From assembly GCA_016927475.1 (NCBI GenBank), contig JAFGMO010000062.1:1-64000 (forward strand): a DNA stretch of 64,000 nucleotides. The letters run 5' to 3'. Both the position numbers and the translations under genes were made by a program. The notes below the pieces were generated by a model. The model worked only from the letters and a program-made list of their open reading frames with translations. It was not told the DNA's origin and did no database searches. Shown in pieces: positions 25,350 to 34,221 of the stretch. The stretch is from Candidatus Aminicenantota bacterium (GTDB taxonomy: Bacteria > Acidobacteriota > Aminicenantia > Aminicenantales > Aminicenantaceae). Numbering within the stretch: position 1 is the stretch's first letter; each line of letters begins with the position of its first letter.

Positions 25350-28300
25350 ATGAAAAAAACCGGAACAAAGAAAAAATTTTTATCTTTCTTTATATTTCTT
25401 CTTTTGCTTTCTTTCCCGGCGGGCCGCTACTGGGCCCAGGAAGGAGAGGACGCCTGTGTGGAATATACCGTGGTTCACGATGAGGATTTTTTCACCATTG
25501 ATTACAAAAACGAAGACCTTTCCTCGGTCGACCACTGGGGAGAGGGCTACATTACCCTTAACCGGATAGGCGCCAATTTCCCCGATCCGGCGGCCAGCAA
25601 TGTTCCCAGCTGGATCAATACGCTGACGGGCAACGACTTCGACCTTGACGGAAGGTCCGACATTATCGTTTCATCCAGCAACTACAACAATGTCCTGGCT
25701 TTTGTCCATAACACGGGAACGACGGACCCCCAGGGAAAATGGGTCTTCGAGATTACTTATTGGATCGACGGCTGTGCGGGACAGCCCGGCAACGACCAGT
25801 GGCCGGAGCTGGGCATCGGCGGGGCCGAGCCGGATACGGACAACAAACACGTCGGCATGACCTCGGCCGACTACGACGGCGACGGCGATTTTGATTTCTT
25901 TTTTGTCGTCGGGCGGGACGGTTCCCCCTATACCCTTCTTCGTGTTTACCTTTACCGGAATAATCTCATCGAACTGGGCGCGCTCAGTTTCACCAGAGTC
26001 GATATGACCGCCTCCTGGGGACCCCAGATGAAGGGGATTCCGATGACCTCCACCTTCATGGACTCCATGGACTTCGATTCGGACGGCGATGTCGATATCC
26101 TCTATGGGAACGGTGAGGGGGATATCCACCTCATCCGCAACAAGGGTACCGGGACCGTCGACGCCAACGCCTTTATGCTGGAGCCCATTCCCATACTGAG
26201 CACGGGGCTGCCGGGCCGGGGTGTTTCCACCGTATCGGTGGCCGACTTCGACCTCGACGGCGACCTGGATATTTTTACCAGCGGTCTGGATGTTCCGCAG
26301 CTGAGATTATACCGGAACAACGGCAGCGATGTTTTTTTTCTGGATGATGTTTACAGAGACCCGGACGGCGGCATCAACGACAACGACTATGACGGGAGCG
26401 CGTCCGTTTCCCTCTGTGCCGATTTCGACGACGATGGAGACCCGGACATCATCATCGGGACGGACTACCACACAGCGCCCGGCGGGATCATCTATTTTTA
26501 CCGCAATATGAACGGGACCTTCGATCCCGAAGATCCTGAGGCGCTGCAGTTTTTCCCCAAAAAAATCTTCGACATGAGGGATGATCCCACCGTCGATTTT
26601 TACGATTTTGACTGCGGATCGGTCATGGATTACGACGGGGACGGGGACAAGGATTTTCTCATCGCCGACGGAAACCACACTGAAACATACTACGTCATGA
26701 CCAATGAGCTGGCCGATGTTTTTAATCTCATCGGAAACGCCGTTTCCCTCAACATCACTCCGGAGGCCCTTGATCCCGACCAGCATGCCGTGACCAAGAT
26801 CCGGATTAACAACCTCAAAGAAAAAAAGGTGGGTATCGGGGGCGGCACGGGCGCTGTAATCGACTATTACGTATCCAACGACGGCGGTCTCAACTGGGAG
26901 TTTTACGTTTCCCATGAGGTGACGGACTTTCACACCTACAACGATATGGAGTGGCACTCCTTCAACCACTACGGTTCCGACGTCCGCTGGAAGGCCGTGC
27001 TTCACGCTTCCGAGGATGTCATGGAGGATTTCACCGACGCTTCTTATGATTCTCCCTCCGTCGAGCAGATCACCTTTGAATTTGTCTACGTCGACCGGAG
27101 GGAGTATTCCCGGACATTCGTGGCCACAACACTTATCGACGATGTGAACAATGTTCAGAAAAAGCTGCTCATCGGAGGCACGTTTTATTTTCCGGGCTGG
27201 GAGGGGCATCTCCGGGCCTACAATATTTCCGACATGGCTGCGGTTTCCACCGGCTATTCGAACCTGAGGACCATCACCCGTTCCGATCCCTCTTCACCGA
27301 GCGGCCGGACGCTCGACGCCGCCGGCGTATCCATCGAGTGGGATGCCGGAGAACTCCTCGACGCCAGGACCGCCGCGGGGAGGACGATCTACACGGCCCT
27401 GCCCGACACCGAAGGGGACCTGGCCCGGCTGCTCTTTACAACGGCCAACCTGGCGGTTCTCGGACCGGTCATTCAGGATGTCAACGGGGACAACCAGGGA
27501 TTGATTAACTTTGTCAGGGGCGAAGGCCGGGACTGGAAACTGGGAGACATCAACCACTCCAATCCTATCGTCGTCGGAGCCCCGGAAGAAAACCAGGATA
27601 TGATGGGCCCAGACTACGGGGTTTTCAAAGAAAGCTGGAAGGACAGGGACAAGGTCCTTTATGTGGGAGCAAACGATGGTATGCTCCACTGTTTTGATGT
27701 CGCCACCGGAGAAGAAAAGTGGGGTTTTATTCCCCACAACCTGCTCCGCCGGCTGCGGAACATGTATGTTTTTGATCCCGTTACCCAGACAAGGTACTTT
27801 AAGAGGCACGTTTACGTCGACGGCAGCCCGGCCGTATCCGATGTTTTTATCGACGCCAACGATGACGGAGACAAGGAATGGAGGACGGTCCTCATCTGCG
27901 GCCAGGGGGCCGGGTACGGCAGTACGGCCGGGGGAAGCATCAACTGCTATTTTGCCCTGGACATCACCGATCCCGACAATCCCCAGCCCCTGTGGGAGTT
28001 TACTGATGAAACCATGGGAGAGACGTGGTCGACCCCGGCCATCGGCAAGATCACCCGCAAGGATGAGGGAACGACCTGGACGGCCTTTATGGGATCCGGG
28101 TATGACAACAATGAAAATGAAGAGTGCGGAAACGTTTTTTATGCCGTCGATATCGAGACGGGAACGGCTTTTTTCAGTTTTGATGCCGGCGAAGTGAATA
28201 CACAATCAAAAAAAGGATGGAATATCGTCAACTCCCTGCCGGGCGCTCCGGGGATTCTGGATATCGGCGGGGAGGGATTCGTAGACCGGGTATATATCGG

Positions 28301-29018
28301 TGACCTGGACGGCCGCATCTGGAAAGTCGACACCCAGGAAGAGTTCGAAATCAAAGGGAACAAACCCAACTGGAGCGGTGATATCATTTACACCGATTCC
28401 GAGAATTACCCCATCCTCTGCAAGCCCGCCGTGTGGGTCAACCCGGTTCTGGGCGCGGACGTGCCCCACGTTTATTTCGGAACGGGCGGCGACGACCTGG
28501 CCCCGGACGACACGACCTATTCCTTTATCTCACTGATGGATGGTGCCAAAACAGAGGTCGAATGGTTCGTCGGTGACGACAGCCTTCTCAACCTGGATGA
28601 TGAAAAGGATGTGGGCGACCTGGATGTGGGCGAGAAAGTCTGGGCCGACCCCGTCGTCGGGGATTTTATCGTTTATTTCAGCACATTGACGGGGAGCATT
28701 GAAAACGTCGATCCCTGCGCCAACCTGGAGGGAACGGGAAAGCTTTACGCCCGATATATCCAATCCGCGGCCGGAAGCACGGTTATCGGAGGCACGGCCC
28801 TGACCACGGCTGCGGGGCCCATGGAATACATGGACCTCATCAGTAAGTCCCGTTCGGCGGTGACCCTGGGAGATAAGGAGCGGACCTCGGAAGGCGTCCG
28901 TAAGCGGGAAGTTTTCGTCCAGGAATACGACTCGACCATCGAAAAACTGGAACAGCCGACGGGAGCCATTCTCAAGATCAAATCCTGGCGGGAAGTGTAC
29001 AGGATCATAAAAAAATAA
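25350..29018 (+). CDS. PilY1-like pilus tip adhesin with FG-GAP repeats
   Basis: The 1222-aa exported protein has a signal peptide (about 1-30, ending YWAQ). The N-terminal half carries about six FG-GAP/VCBS-type calcium loops: DFDLDGRSD, DYDGDGDFD, DFDSDGDVD, DFDLDGDLD, DFDDDGDPD and DYDGDGDKD. The C-terminal half is the PilY1 beta-propeller, with VLYVGANDGMLHCFD, GSPAVSDVFI and WSTPAIGKI. PilY1 proteins sit at the pilus tip, control extension and retraction, and bind surfaces. The FG-GAP front replaces the von Willebrand A domain found in many homologues. The stop codon abuts repeat family B. Confidence 0.88.
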   Translation: MKKTGTKKKFLSFFIFLLLLSFPAGRYWAQEGEDACVEYTVVHDEDFFTIDYKNEDLSSVDHWGEGYITLNRIGANFPDPAASNVPSWINTLTGNDFDLDGRSDIIVSSSNYNNVLAFVHNTGTTDPQGKWVFEITYWIDGCAGQPGNDQWPELGIGGAEPDTDNKHVGMTSADYDGDGDFDFFFVVGRDGSPYTLLRVYLYRNNLIELGALSFTRVDMTASWGPQMKGIPMTSTFMDSMDFDSDGDVDILYGNGEGDIHLIRNKGTGTVDANAFMLEPIPILSTGLPGRGVSTVSVADFDLDGDLDIFTSGLDVPQLRLYRNNGSDVFFLDDVYRDPDGGINDNDYDGSASVSLCADFDDDGDPDIIIGTDYHTAPGGIIYFYRNMNGTFDPEDPEALQFFPKKIFDMRDDPTVDFYDFDCGSVMDYDGDGDKDFLIADGNHTETYYVMTNELADVFNLIGNAVSLNITPEALDPDQHAVTKIRINNLKEKKVGIGGGTGAVIDYYVSNDGGLNWEFYVSHEVTDFHTYNDMEWHSFNHYGSDVRWKAVLHASEDVMEDFTDASYDSPSVEQITFEFVYVDRREYSRTFVATTLIDDVNNVQKKLLIGGTFYFPGWEGHLRAYNISDMAAVSTGYSNLRTITRSDPSSPSGRTLDAAGVSIEWDAGELLDARTAAGRTIYTALPDTEGDLARLLFTTANLAVLGPVIQDVNGDNQGLINFVRGEGRDWKLGDINHSNPIVVGAPEENQDMMGPDYGVFKESWKDRDKVLYVGANDGMLHCFDVATGEEKWGFIPHNLLRRLRNMYVFDPVTQTRYFKRHVYVDGSPAVSDVFIDANDDGDKEWRTVLICGQGAGYGSTAGGSINCYFALDITDPDNPQPLWEFTDETMGETWSTPAIGKITRKDEGTTWTAFMGSGYDNNENEECGNVFYAVDIETGTAFFSFDAGEVNTQSKKGWNIVNSLPGAPGILDIGGEGFVDRVYIGDLDGRIWKVDTQEEFEIKGNKPNWSGDIIYTDSENYPILCKPAVWVNPVLGADVPHVYFGTGGDDLAPDDTTYSFISLMDGAKTEVEWFVGDDSLLNLDDEKDVGDLDVGEKVWADPVVGDFIVYFSTLTGSIENVDPCANLEGTGKLYARYIQSAAGSTVIGGTALTTAAGPMEYMDLISKSRSAVTLGDKERTSEGVRKREVFVQEYDSTIEKLEQPTGAILKIKSWREVYRIIKK

Positions 29019-29139
29019 CCTTTCAGGCGAGCCGATCTTACCATATCTGCTTTGTTGCGGCCTGTTCGCGGTGCCAAGCACAGCTTCACAGGCCAATGCC
29101 TCGCAGCTACGGCAAGCTTGGCTCATGAATAAAGCAGGT
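29019..29139 (+). repeat. Repeat family B, copy 1 (121 bp)
   Basis: It begins at the first base after the pilY1 stop codon and fills the gap to the convergent pilD gene. It differs from the copy at 33779-33899 at about eight of 121 positions by eye. The ends are imperfect inverted repeats (TTCAGGCGAGCC near the left, GGCTCATGAA near the right), with an internal GGCCTGT/ACAGGCC hairpin. Confidence 0.8.
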
Positions 29140-29153
29140 CTATCGGAGGCCGC

Positions 29154-29930
29154 TTAAAGGGCGAGGTCGAACCGCGCCAGGTAAGCGGTGATAATCCGGT
29201 CACCCCAGACGAGGGCGATAAAAGCGGAAGGGGCGAGGAACGTACCGAAGGGCAAGGCATACTGAAGGTCCTTCTTTTTGAAAAGCAGGAAAAAAACTGC
29301 GGCCATTGTTCCCAGAAACGAAGCCAGGATGATGGTGAAAAGGCTTGAAAGCCAGCCCAGGTACGCCCCGATAAACAGCATCATCACGACATCCCCCAAT
29401 CCCAATCCTTCCTTTTTTCGAAGCAGGTAATACGCACCGTACACCAAAAGCAGCACGCCCGCTCCCACGCCCGCCCCCAAAAGGGCTTGAAGAATGCTCA
29501 TGTCCTTCCTAATGAAAGCGTAGATGAGAGCCAGGGCCAGTCCCGGAAGAGTGAGGACATCGGGCAGAATCTGGTGGAAAAAATCAATAAAAGCAAGTCC
29601 GATAAGGAACATGGTGAAAAGGCAGGAAGCCAGAAAATGGACGGAAAGTCCGAAGGTGAAAAAAAGGATCAGGAAGCAGGCCGGAGTCAGGACTTCGATC
29701 AAGGGGTAGGTTGCCGGGATCCGGGCCCGGCAGAACCGGCAGCGCCCGCCTAAAATAATAAAGGATACCACCGGAATGTTGTCATAAGACCGGATTCGTT
29801 TGCCGCACTGCGGGCAGGTGGACGGAGGATGGACGAGACTTTCTCCCCGCGGGAGCCGGTGGATGACCACGTTGAGAAAACTTCCCCAGACAAGCCCGAA
29901 GAGGGTGATAAAAATTATCTTTTCCACCAT
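29154..29930 (-). CDS. pilD: Prepilin peptidase / N-methyltransferase
   Basis: The 258-aa polytopic aspartic protease removes prepilin leaders and methylates the new N-terminus. The N-terminal cytoplasmic domain has paired zinc cysteines Cys39/42 (CPQC) and Cys64/67 (CRFC). The protease part has FIDFFHQILPD (Asp118 and Asp126) and GLGLGDVVMM (Asp182), embedded in about seven to eight hydrophobic helices. It overlaps the upstream TPR gene by 16 bp, so it lies at the end of the ABC-TPR operon and faces the minor-pilin operon convergently. Confidence 0.95.
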   Translation of the reverse strand: MVEKIIFITLFGLVWGSFLNVVIHRLPRGESLVHPPSTCPQCGKRIRSYDNIPVVSFIILGGRCRFCRARIPATYPLIEVLTPACFLILFFTFGLSVHFLASCLFTMFLIGLAFIDFFHQILPDVLTLPGLALALIYAFIRKDMSILQALLGAGVGAGVLLLVYGAYYLLRKKEGLGLGDVVMMLFIGAYLGWLSSLFTIILASFLGTMAAVFFLLFKKKDLQYALPFGTFLAPSAFIALVWGDRIITAYLARFDLAL

Positions 29931-30781
29931 ATCTTGACGCTTTCAACGTTTCCTGTTTCAGGATCATAGATGTAATTTTCGTCGTCCAGGTCCCTGGGAA
30001 CAGCCCTGATTAAACCCGTCTTTACCAGTTGTTCCAGGTCCGAAGGATGATGTCCGTAGCGTTTTTTGTAGGCCTCTATCGCTTCCTGCAATAAGGTAAT
30101 GTCCTTGGCTGATTTTACCTGGTAGAGATGATTGGAAGCAAGCTTTTTGATTTTTTCATCCCGGGTTGTTTGGTAAATTTCCAGCCATGTGTTCCAGGCT
30201 GTTTGATAATCCTCGGCCCCAAGGGCAGCGCTGGCATACAGTCTTCGCATCAAGGGGGGGGAGCCTTTGATTTGGGAAGCTTTATAAAAATAATTCCGGG
30301 CAAGGTTGAAATCTTTTTTCACATTCCGGGCGTAATGACCGGCCTCGAAGGGAAAAATCCATTCGTCGGGATTTTTTTCCATGCCCCGGTCGAGAATTTT
30401 TAGGGCAAGATTTACGTCTCCAGCTTCGAAGGCGGCGATCTGGGCGCCCACTTCATAGGGGTCCAGGTAGCGGGGATCAAGCTCGTTAATGATGGAAAAA
30501 ATATGATCCAGGTAAAGGTATCTTTCGGTGATGGAATAATCGCTGTAGTATTGAATGGCCCAGAGATAGATCAGGTCGGCGGCAAGGGAAGAATAGCCGA
30601 AGGTGGCGTATTTGAGGTATTTCCCCGAGGGAATGAAGATCACCGATGCTCCCGGAATGCTTTTTCGGGGGATATGGTCGATATGGATCTTGAGCCCCAT
30701 AAAAAGACCGCAGCTTACCAGGAGGAATAACACGATAAAAAAAGGTGGATGGATTTTCCCGTCGCGGAATGGCCTTTTCAT
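29915..30781 (-). CDS. Membrane-anchored TPR protein
   Basis: The 288-aa protein has one N-terminal membrane helix (about 14-32) and a repeated helical region (about 60-230, with AAFEAGDVNLALKILDRGMEKNPD and similar pairs) of tetratricopeptide type. The tail (about 245-285, HPSDLEQLVKTGLI and DDENYIYDPETGNV) resembles the C-terminal segment of GspG-like pseudopilins. It lies 3 bp after the ABC permease gene and overlaps pilD. It may help assemble or regulate a secretion or pilus complex; this is inference from position. Confidence 0.6.
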   Translation of the reverse strand: MKRPFRDGKIHPPFFIVLFLLVSCGLFMGLKIHIDHIPRKSIPGASVIFIPSGKYLKYATFGYSSLAADLIYLWAIQYYSDYSITERYLYLDHIFSIINELDPRYLDPYEVGAQIAAFEAGDVNLALKILDRGMEKNPDEWIFPFEAGHYARNVKKDFNLARNYFYKASQIKGSPPLMRRLYASAALGAEDYQTAWNTWLEIYQTTRDEKIKKLASNHLYQVKSAKDITLLQEAIEAYKKRYGHHPSDLEQLVKTGLIRAVPRDLDDENYIYDPETGNVESVKIWWKR

Positions 30782-30784
30782 GGT

Positions 30785-31549
30785 TTATATGAAATCCCTC
30801 CTTCGAAAGATCCAAACGGCCAGGGTTAGAATAAAAAAAGTGTAAAAAAGGCCGTAAACCGTAGAGAAGATATAAAGTTTGGCCGGAACCGGAATATGAT
30901 GAACAATCTCCGTCTTAAAATTGAAGTTCTGAAGGTCGGGAAGAAAATGGTAAAGAATGCGGAAGAGAGTTTTTCCCAAACCGGGGCTCATCTTGTTAAT
31001 CAGGGTTTCCAGGCCCCAGGACAGGTGCCCGATGAGATAGAATGAAAGAGAGAAGATCGAGCTGAGGATGGGGGTCGAAAAACAGGAAAAAAGGACGGCC
31101 ACCGCGGTGACAAGTAGATATTCGATAAAGATGAAATAAATAGCCGCCAGGAGGTTCCATTCAAGGGTAAAGGTGTGGAAAAAAACCAAAACCAGGAAAA
31201 TAACGGACATGAGAACCATCATGATGAACAGGGTAAGGACAAGGCCTAAAAATTTGCCGAGAAGGAATTGAAAGCGGTGGATGGGTTTGGATAAAAGACT
31301 GAAAACGGTCTTTTTGTCGATTTCCTTATAAACGAGCTGCGTTCCGATGATGATGGCCATCAGGGCGCCGAAAAAAGAAAGGGAGGACAGCCCCACGTCC
31401 TTGATGATTTTTACCCGGTCCCCGACGGTCAGCAGAGCCAGCAGCCGGGAAAAAATGATGCAAACGGCGGCGAAAAAAAGCAGAAGGTAAAGGACCCTGT
31501 CGCGAATGGCTTCTTTGAAAGTGTTCAAGGCAATGGCTTTGATTTTCAT
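30785..31549 (-). CDS. ABC-2 type transporter permease
   Basis: The 254-aa membrane protein has six predicted hydrophobic helices (about 18-38, 55-75, 100-125, 135-155, 165-185 and 230-250) and ABC-2 type sequence such as QLVYKEIDKKTVFSLLSKPI. It overlaps the ATPase gene by 4 bp and should form an exporter with it. The substrate is unknown; the same layout is used for gliding, antibiotic or lipid export. Confidence 0.88.
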   Translation of the reverse strand: MKIKAIALNTFKEAIRDRVLYLLLFFAAVCIIFSRLLALLTVGDRVKIIKDVGLSSLSFFGALMAIIIGTQLVYKEIDKKTVFSLLSKPIHRFQFLLGKFLGLVLTLFIMMVLMSVIFLVLVFFHTFTLEWNLLAAIYFIFIEYLLVTAVAVLFSCFSTPILSSIFSLSFYLIGHLSWGLETLINKMSPGLGKTLFRILYHFLPDLQNFNFKTEIVHHIPVPAKLYIFSTVYGLFYTFFILTLAVWIFRRRDFI

Positions 31550-32463
31550 GTGTTTTTTACTATGCCGACAAACAGGTCTTCCAGGGTTTCCGTCCGGGGA
31601 ACGAGGGAATGAACTTTCGCTTCCCGGGAATGGATGAGCCGGAGGACGTTATCGATTTTGTCTTCCTCGAAAATTTTCAGAAGGGTCCGTCCCCCGAATG
31701 TCGAAAGCGGCTCGCCGAATGCCGTAAGCTCCTGCGGTTCCACTCCGGAAAGGACGATTTCAGTGAAAAGGACCTTTTGAGATATCAGGTCCTGCAGGCT
31801 TCCCTGGTTGATGATTTCCCCGTTGAGGATGATGGCCACCCGGTCGCAGATCATTTCGATGTCCTGCAGGATGTGGGAAGAAAGCAAAACGGTTTTACCC
31901 TCTTCCTTAAGCCGGACGATGATGTCCCTCAATTCCTTGCGGCCGATGGGATCAAGTCCCCCCAGTGGTTCGTCGAGAATGACCATTTCAGGATCATGAA
32001 TGAGGGCCTGGGCAAAGCCGGCCCGTTGAAGCATTCCTTTGGAGAATTTTCGAAGAGGCAGGTCGGCCACTTCTTTAAGGCCGACGAGAGAAAGAAGTTC
32101 AAGAATCCGGGGGCTCTTGATTTTTGTTTTTTTGGGAAAAAGCTGGCTGCAGAAGCGGAGGAATTCACGGGCCGTGAGGTAATCGTAAAAATAGGGATTT
32201 TCGGGCAGGAAACCGATCTTTTCCTTGGCCTCGAGAGAAAGATGCGGCCGGCCGAATATGTCGATGTTTCCCTTGTCGGGGAAAATCAGCCCGGTGACAC
32301 ACTTGAGGGTCGTTGTTTTTCCCGCTCCGTTGGGGCCGAGGTAGCCGAAAATTTCACCGGGAATTACGGAGAAAGAAATTCCCTTGAGGACGGCCTTTTT
32401 CTTGGGAATAAAGCCCAATTTGAAGGTTTTATGCAGGTTTTCGGTTTTGAGCGCGGTTTCCAT
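31546..32463 (-). CDS. ABC transporter ATP-binding protein
   Basis: The 305-aa ATPase shows Walker A GPNGAGKTT, signature region KFSKGMLQRAGFAQAL, Walker B and D-loop EMVILDEPLGGLDP, and the H-loop histidine in SSHIL. A C-terminal extension (about 225-305) is typical of ABC-2 exporter ATPases. No Shine-Dalgarno sequence is visible. The predicted promoter places the transcription start within a few bases of ATG 32463, so translation may be leaderless. It is the first gene of the ABC-TPR-pilD operon. Confidence 0.92.
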   Translation of the reverse strand: METALKTENLHKTFKLGFIPKKKAVLKGISFSVIPGEIFGYLGPNGAGKTTTLKCVTGLIFPDKGNIDIFGRPHLSLEAKEKIGFLPENPYFYDYLTAREFLRFCSQLFPKKTKIKSPRILELLSLVGLKEVADLPLRKFSKGMLQRAGFAQALIHDPEMVILDEPLGGLDPIGRKELRDIIVRLKEEGKTVLLSSHILQDIEMICDRVAIILNGEIINQGSLQDLISQKVLFTEIVLSGVEPQELTAFGEPLSTFGGRTLLKIFEEDKIDNVLRLIHSREAKVHSLVPRTETLEDLFVGIVKNT

Positions 32464-32472
32464 TTTTTCAAT

Positions 32473-32501
32473 ATTATATAGAGCTTGAATGAATCATTCA
32501 A
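32473..32501 (-). promoter_or_regulatory. Promoter of the ABC-TPR-pilD operon with palindromic operator
   Basis: On the minus strand TTGAAT, a 17-bp spacer and TATAAT (32473-32478) lie 10 bp before the ATG. The -35 region falls in a palindrome at 32485-32501 (TTGAATGA-N-TCATTCAA), a likely dimeric-regulator site. Confidence 0.65.
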
Positions 32502-32568
32502 CCTCAATTCATGAACAGGGCAAGTTATTTTTGGGGCAGCTTCTAGCCTGCATTATACACGATGGAAC

Positions 32569-33549
32569 TTATGTGAGGTTCTTGATACTCTGTGCGTTTT
32601 TCAGCAGCCATTTCTGAGTGAAGAGGTGCTCCCGGTCCAGGCCGAGGTGTTTCTTGAGCTGGTCTTGAATTTCACCCGCTTCGACCAGGGATATCAACTT
32701 TTCATACTTGCCGATGAGCTTTTCCTCGGCGGGCAAAAGCGCTTTCAGGGCCTCCATGCGGTTTTTTCCTTCATAAATATACGGCATGGGCTGGGTGCTT
32801 TTCTCCACACCGTCCGCATCCTTTTCGGCGTTTTCGATGGCGATGACGTCTCCCATCTTGATGAGGATGCCCGAGTTTTTATCCCAGTTTCTCATATGGT
32901 CGATGGAATTTTTGAACAAACGCTGGCTCAGGTCCTGGTGTCCGCTGAAAAGCATAACGTATTTCAGGTAACGGTGCATCAGGGCGTTCTCCAGTCGTGT
33001 GATTTCATGCAGCAGCCGCACCTCTTCCTTTTCCGCATTTTTTGGATTGTGCTGGTAACATAAGGCTTCTTCTTCACCCATTGCCTTGATGGCCTCCATC
33101 ATGGCCGTGAACTGCCGGGAATGGCGCACCTCATCATAAGAGATGTTGAGAGCCATGTTTTGTATTTCCGGAAAGGCCCCTTCCTTGAACTTTGCGCTCT
33201 GGTAGAGGTCCGTCACCATGTCTTCCGTTTTTTTATCCCGTTTGAGGTTATCCATAATTTTTGGATAGCGGTAAACCTCGTCGCATTTGAAGGACGGTAT
33301 GCCCCCCATCTGGGTGATGATGATGCCCAGTTGAAGAGCGTGGTACATCTCATCGATCCCGATCTGGATGGTCTGGGCCCGGGCGTCGTTCGTGTTTTTC
33401 ATGACGGGATCTTCGTAAAAGAATTTTTCCTTGGGCATGGAATAGGCGTGGATAGTGTATTCAAAGCTAACGGCCCATTCATGTTCAAGAGCGGTGTTGA
33501 GAAGCTTTATGGCATCTTCTTTTGTTTCGATGATTGGTGAGTTGTTCAT
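32569..33549 (-). CDS. Ferritin-like diiron-type protein
   Basis: The 326-aa protein has a helical ferritin-like core with paired metal-ligand motifs: EHEWAVSFEYTIHAY, DEMYHALQLG and later YDEVRHSRQF. These match the E-x-E...E-x2-H pattern of diiron carriers. A long helical tail (about 180-326) is unassigned. The start at ATG 33549 follows an excellent GGAGGAGG. Ferritin-like proteins act in oxygen/peroxide defence, iron handling or oxidation chemistry; which applies is not evident. It is monocistronic. Confidence 0.7.
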   Translation of the reverse strand: MNNSPIIETKEDAIKLLNTALEHEWAVSFEYTIHAYSMPKEKFFYEDPVMKNTNDARAQTIQIGIDEMYHALQLGIIITQMGGIPSFKCDEVYRYPKIMDNLKRDKKTEDMVTDLYQSAKFKEGAFPEIQNMALNISYDEVRHSRQFTAMMEAIKAMGEEEALCYQHNPKNAEKEEVRLLHEITRLENALMHRYLKYVMLFSGHQDLSQRLFKNSIDHMRNWDKNSGILIKMGDVIAIENAEKDADGVEKSTQPMPYIYEGKNRMEALKALLPAEEKLIGKYEKLISLVEAGEIQDQLKKHLGLDREHLFTQKWLLKNAQSIKNLT

Positions 33550-33640
33550 CTTCCTCCTCCATTTAACCTGAATTTCCAAAATAATTCAGGTTCGCTAAAT
33601 GATTATAGTGGCTTTTACAGCAAAAGTGAAGGGTAGCTAT

Positions 33641-33690
33641 TTATCCTGCATTATTCATAAATTTTGCCGACACAAACAGTTAATTTCTAT
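33641..33690 (+). repeat. Repeat family C, copy 1
   Basis: About 50 bp beginning TTATCCTGCATTATTCATAA and including GCCGACA, closely matching 48882-48928 and more loosely 41333-41378. Its first 14 bases are an imperfect inverted match to the right end of repeat B at 33886-33899. It is part of the 672-bp gene-free spacer 33550-34221, which holds C, B and A in a row. Confidence 0.65.
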
Positions 33691-33778
33691 ATTATGTGTC
33701 ATATAATGATGATTTTAGGTAAAATTTGTAATGAAACATTTTCCATGACCATTTTTAAGAAAATGTCGGCTAAATTAC

Positions 33779-33899
33779 CCTTCCAGGCGAGCCGATCTTA
33801 CCCCATCTGCTTTGTTGCGGCCTGTTCGCGGTGCCAAGCACAGCTTCACAGGCCAACGCCTCGCATCTGAGGCAAGCTTGGCTCGTGAATAAAGCAGGT
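33779..33899 (+). repeat. Repeat family B, copy 2 (121 bp)
   Basis: Nearly identical (about 93 percent by eye) to 29019-29139 in the same orientation. The flank 33763-33776 (TGTCGGCTAAATTA) looks like part of an inverted family C sequence, so B may have inserted into a C-type element. Confidence 0.8.
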
Positions 33900-33900
33900 T

Positions 33901-34110
33901 ATTTGATGTTCCCCCAATTTTTTGGTTTTTTTTTGGAACATCAGGGACATCACACATTGAGGGGTCCTGTCACGGCTCTTCCCCATCCTCACTTCGTTGC
34001 GGGTGGGGAGCCCCTTCGCCGCGCCACCCCTTTTCTATCAACGTTAATTCCTTCATCTAGAATAATTCTAAAAATGTAGAAAAACTTATAAAATTGGGGA
34101 GACTCCGAAA
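33901..34110 (-). repeat. Repeat family A, copy 2 (inverted)
   Basis: The left end GTTCCCCCAATTTT and right end AAAATTGGGGAGACTCC are inverted repeats. The interior, read on the minus strand, repeats the block of copy 1 almost base for base between GGGGTGGC and GAGCCGTGACAGGA. It begins two bases after repeat B copy 2. Confidence 0.8.
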
Positions 34111-34164
34111 AATATATTGTTTGCATTTTTGCCACAAGAATTGTAAATAGGAAAATTGCCTAAT

Positions 34165-34210
34165 CCGAGGTGACGGAAAAAATTTTTTCATGAATTTTTC
34201 GGCGCCTCGG
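34165..34210 (+). promoter_or_regulatory. Stem-loop in the leader of the Memo-family gene
   Basis: CCGAGG (34165-34170) pairs with CCTCGG (34205-34210), and the AT-rich inside (AAAAAATT with AATTTTT) can extend the stem. It ends 11 bases before ATG 34222 and overlaps the approach to the ribosome-binding site, so it could modulate translation. Confidence 0.45.
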
Positions 34211-34221
34211 TTGGAGTTGCC

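Noticed and set aside
33664-33870. Short plus-strand frame overlapping repeat B, and the matching minus-strand frame (KLCLAPRTGRNKAD) found in both B copies
   Set aside because: The matching peptides in the two copies follow simply from DNA identity of the repeat. No start context or independent coding evidence exists.
29019-34110. Insertion sequence or prophage as the source of the repeats
   Set aside because: No transposase, integrase or phage structural gene is present anywhere in the window. The repeats are short and non-coding, so only MITE-like or REP-like status is claimed.
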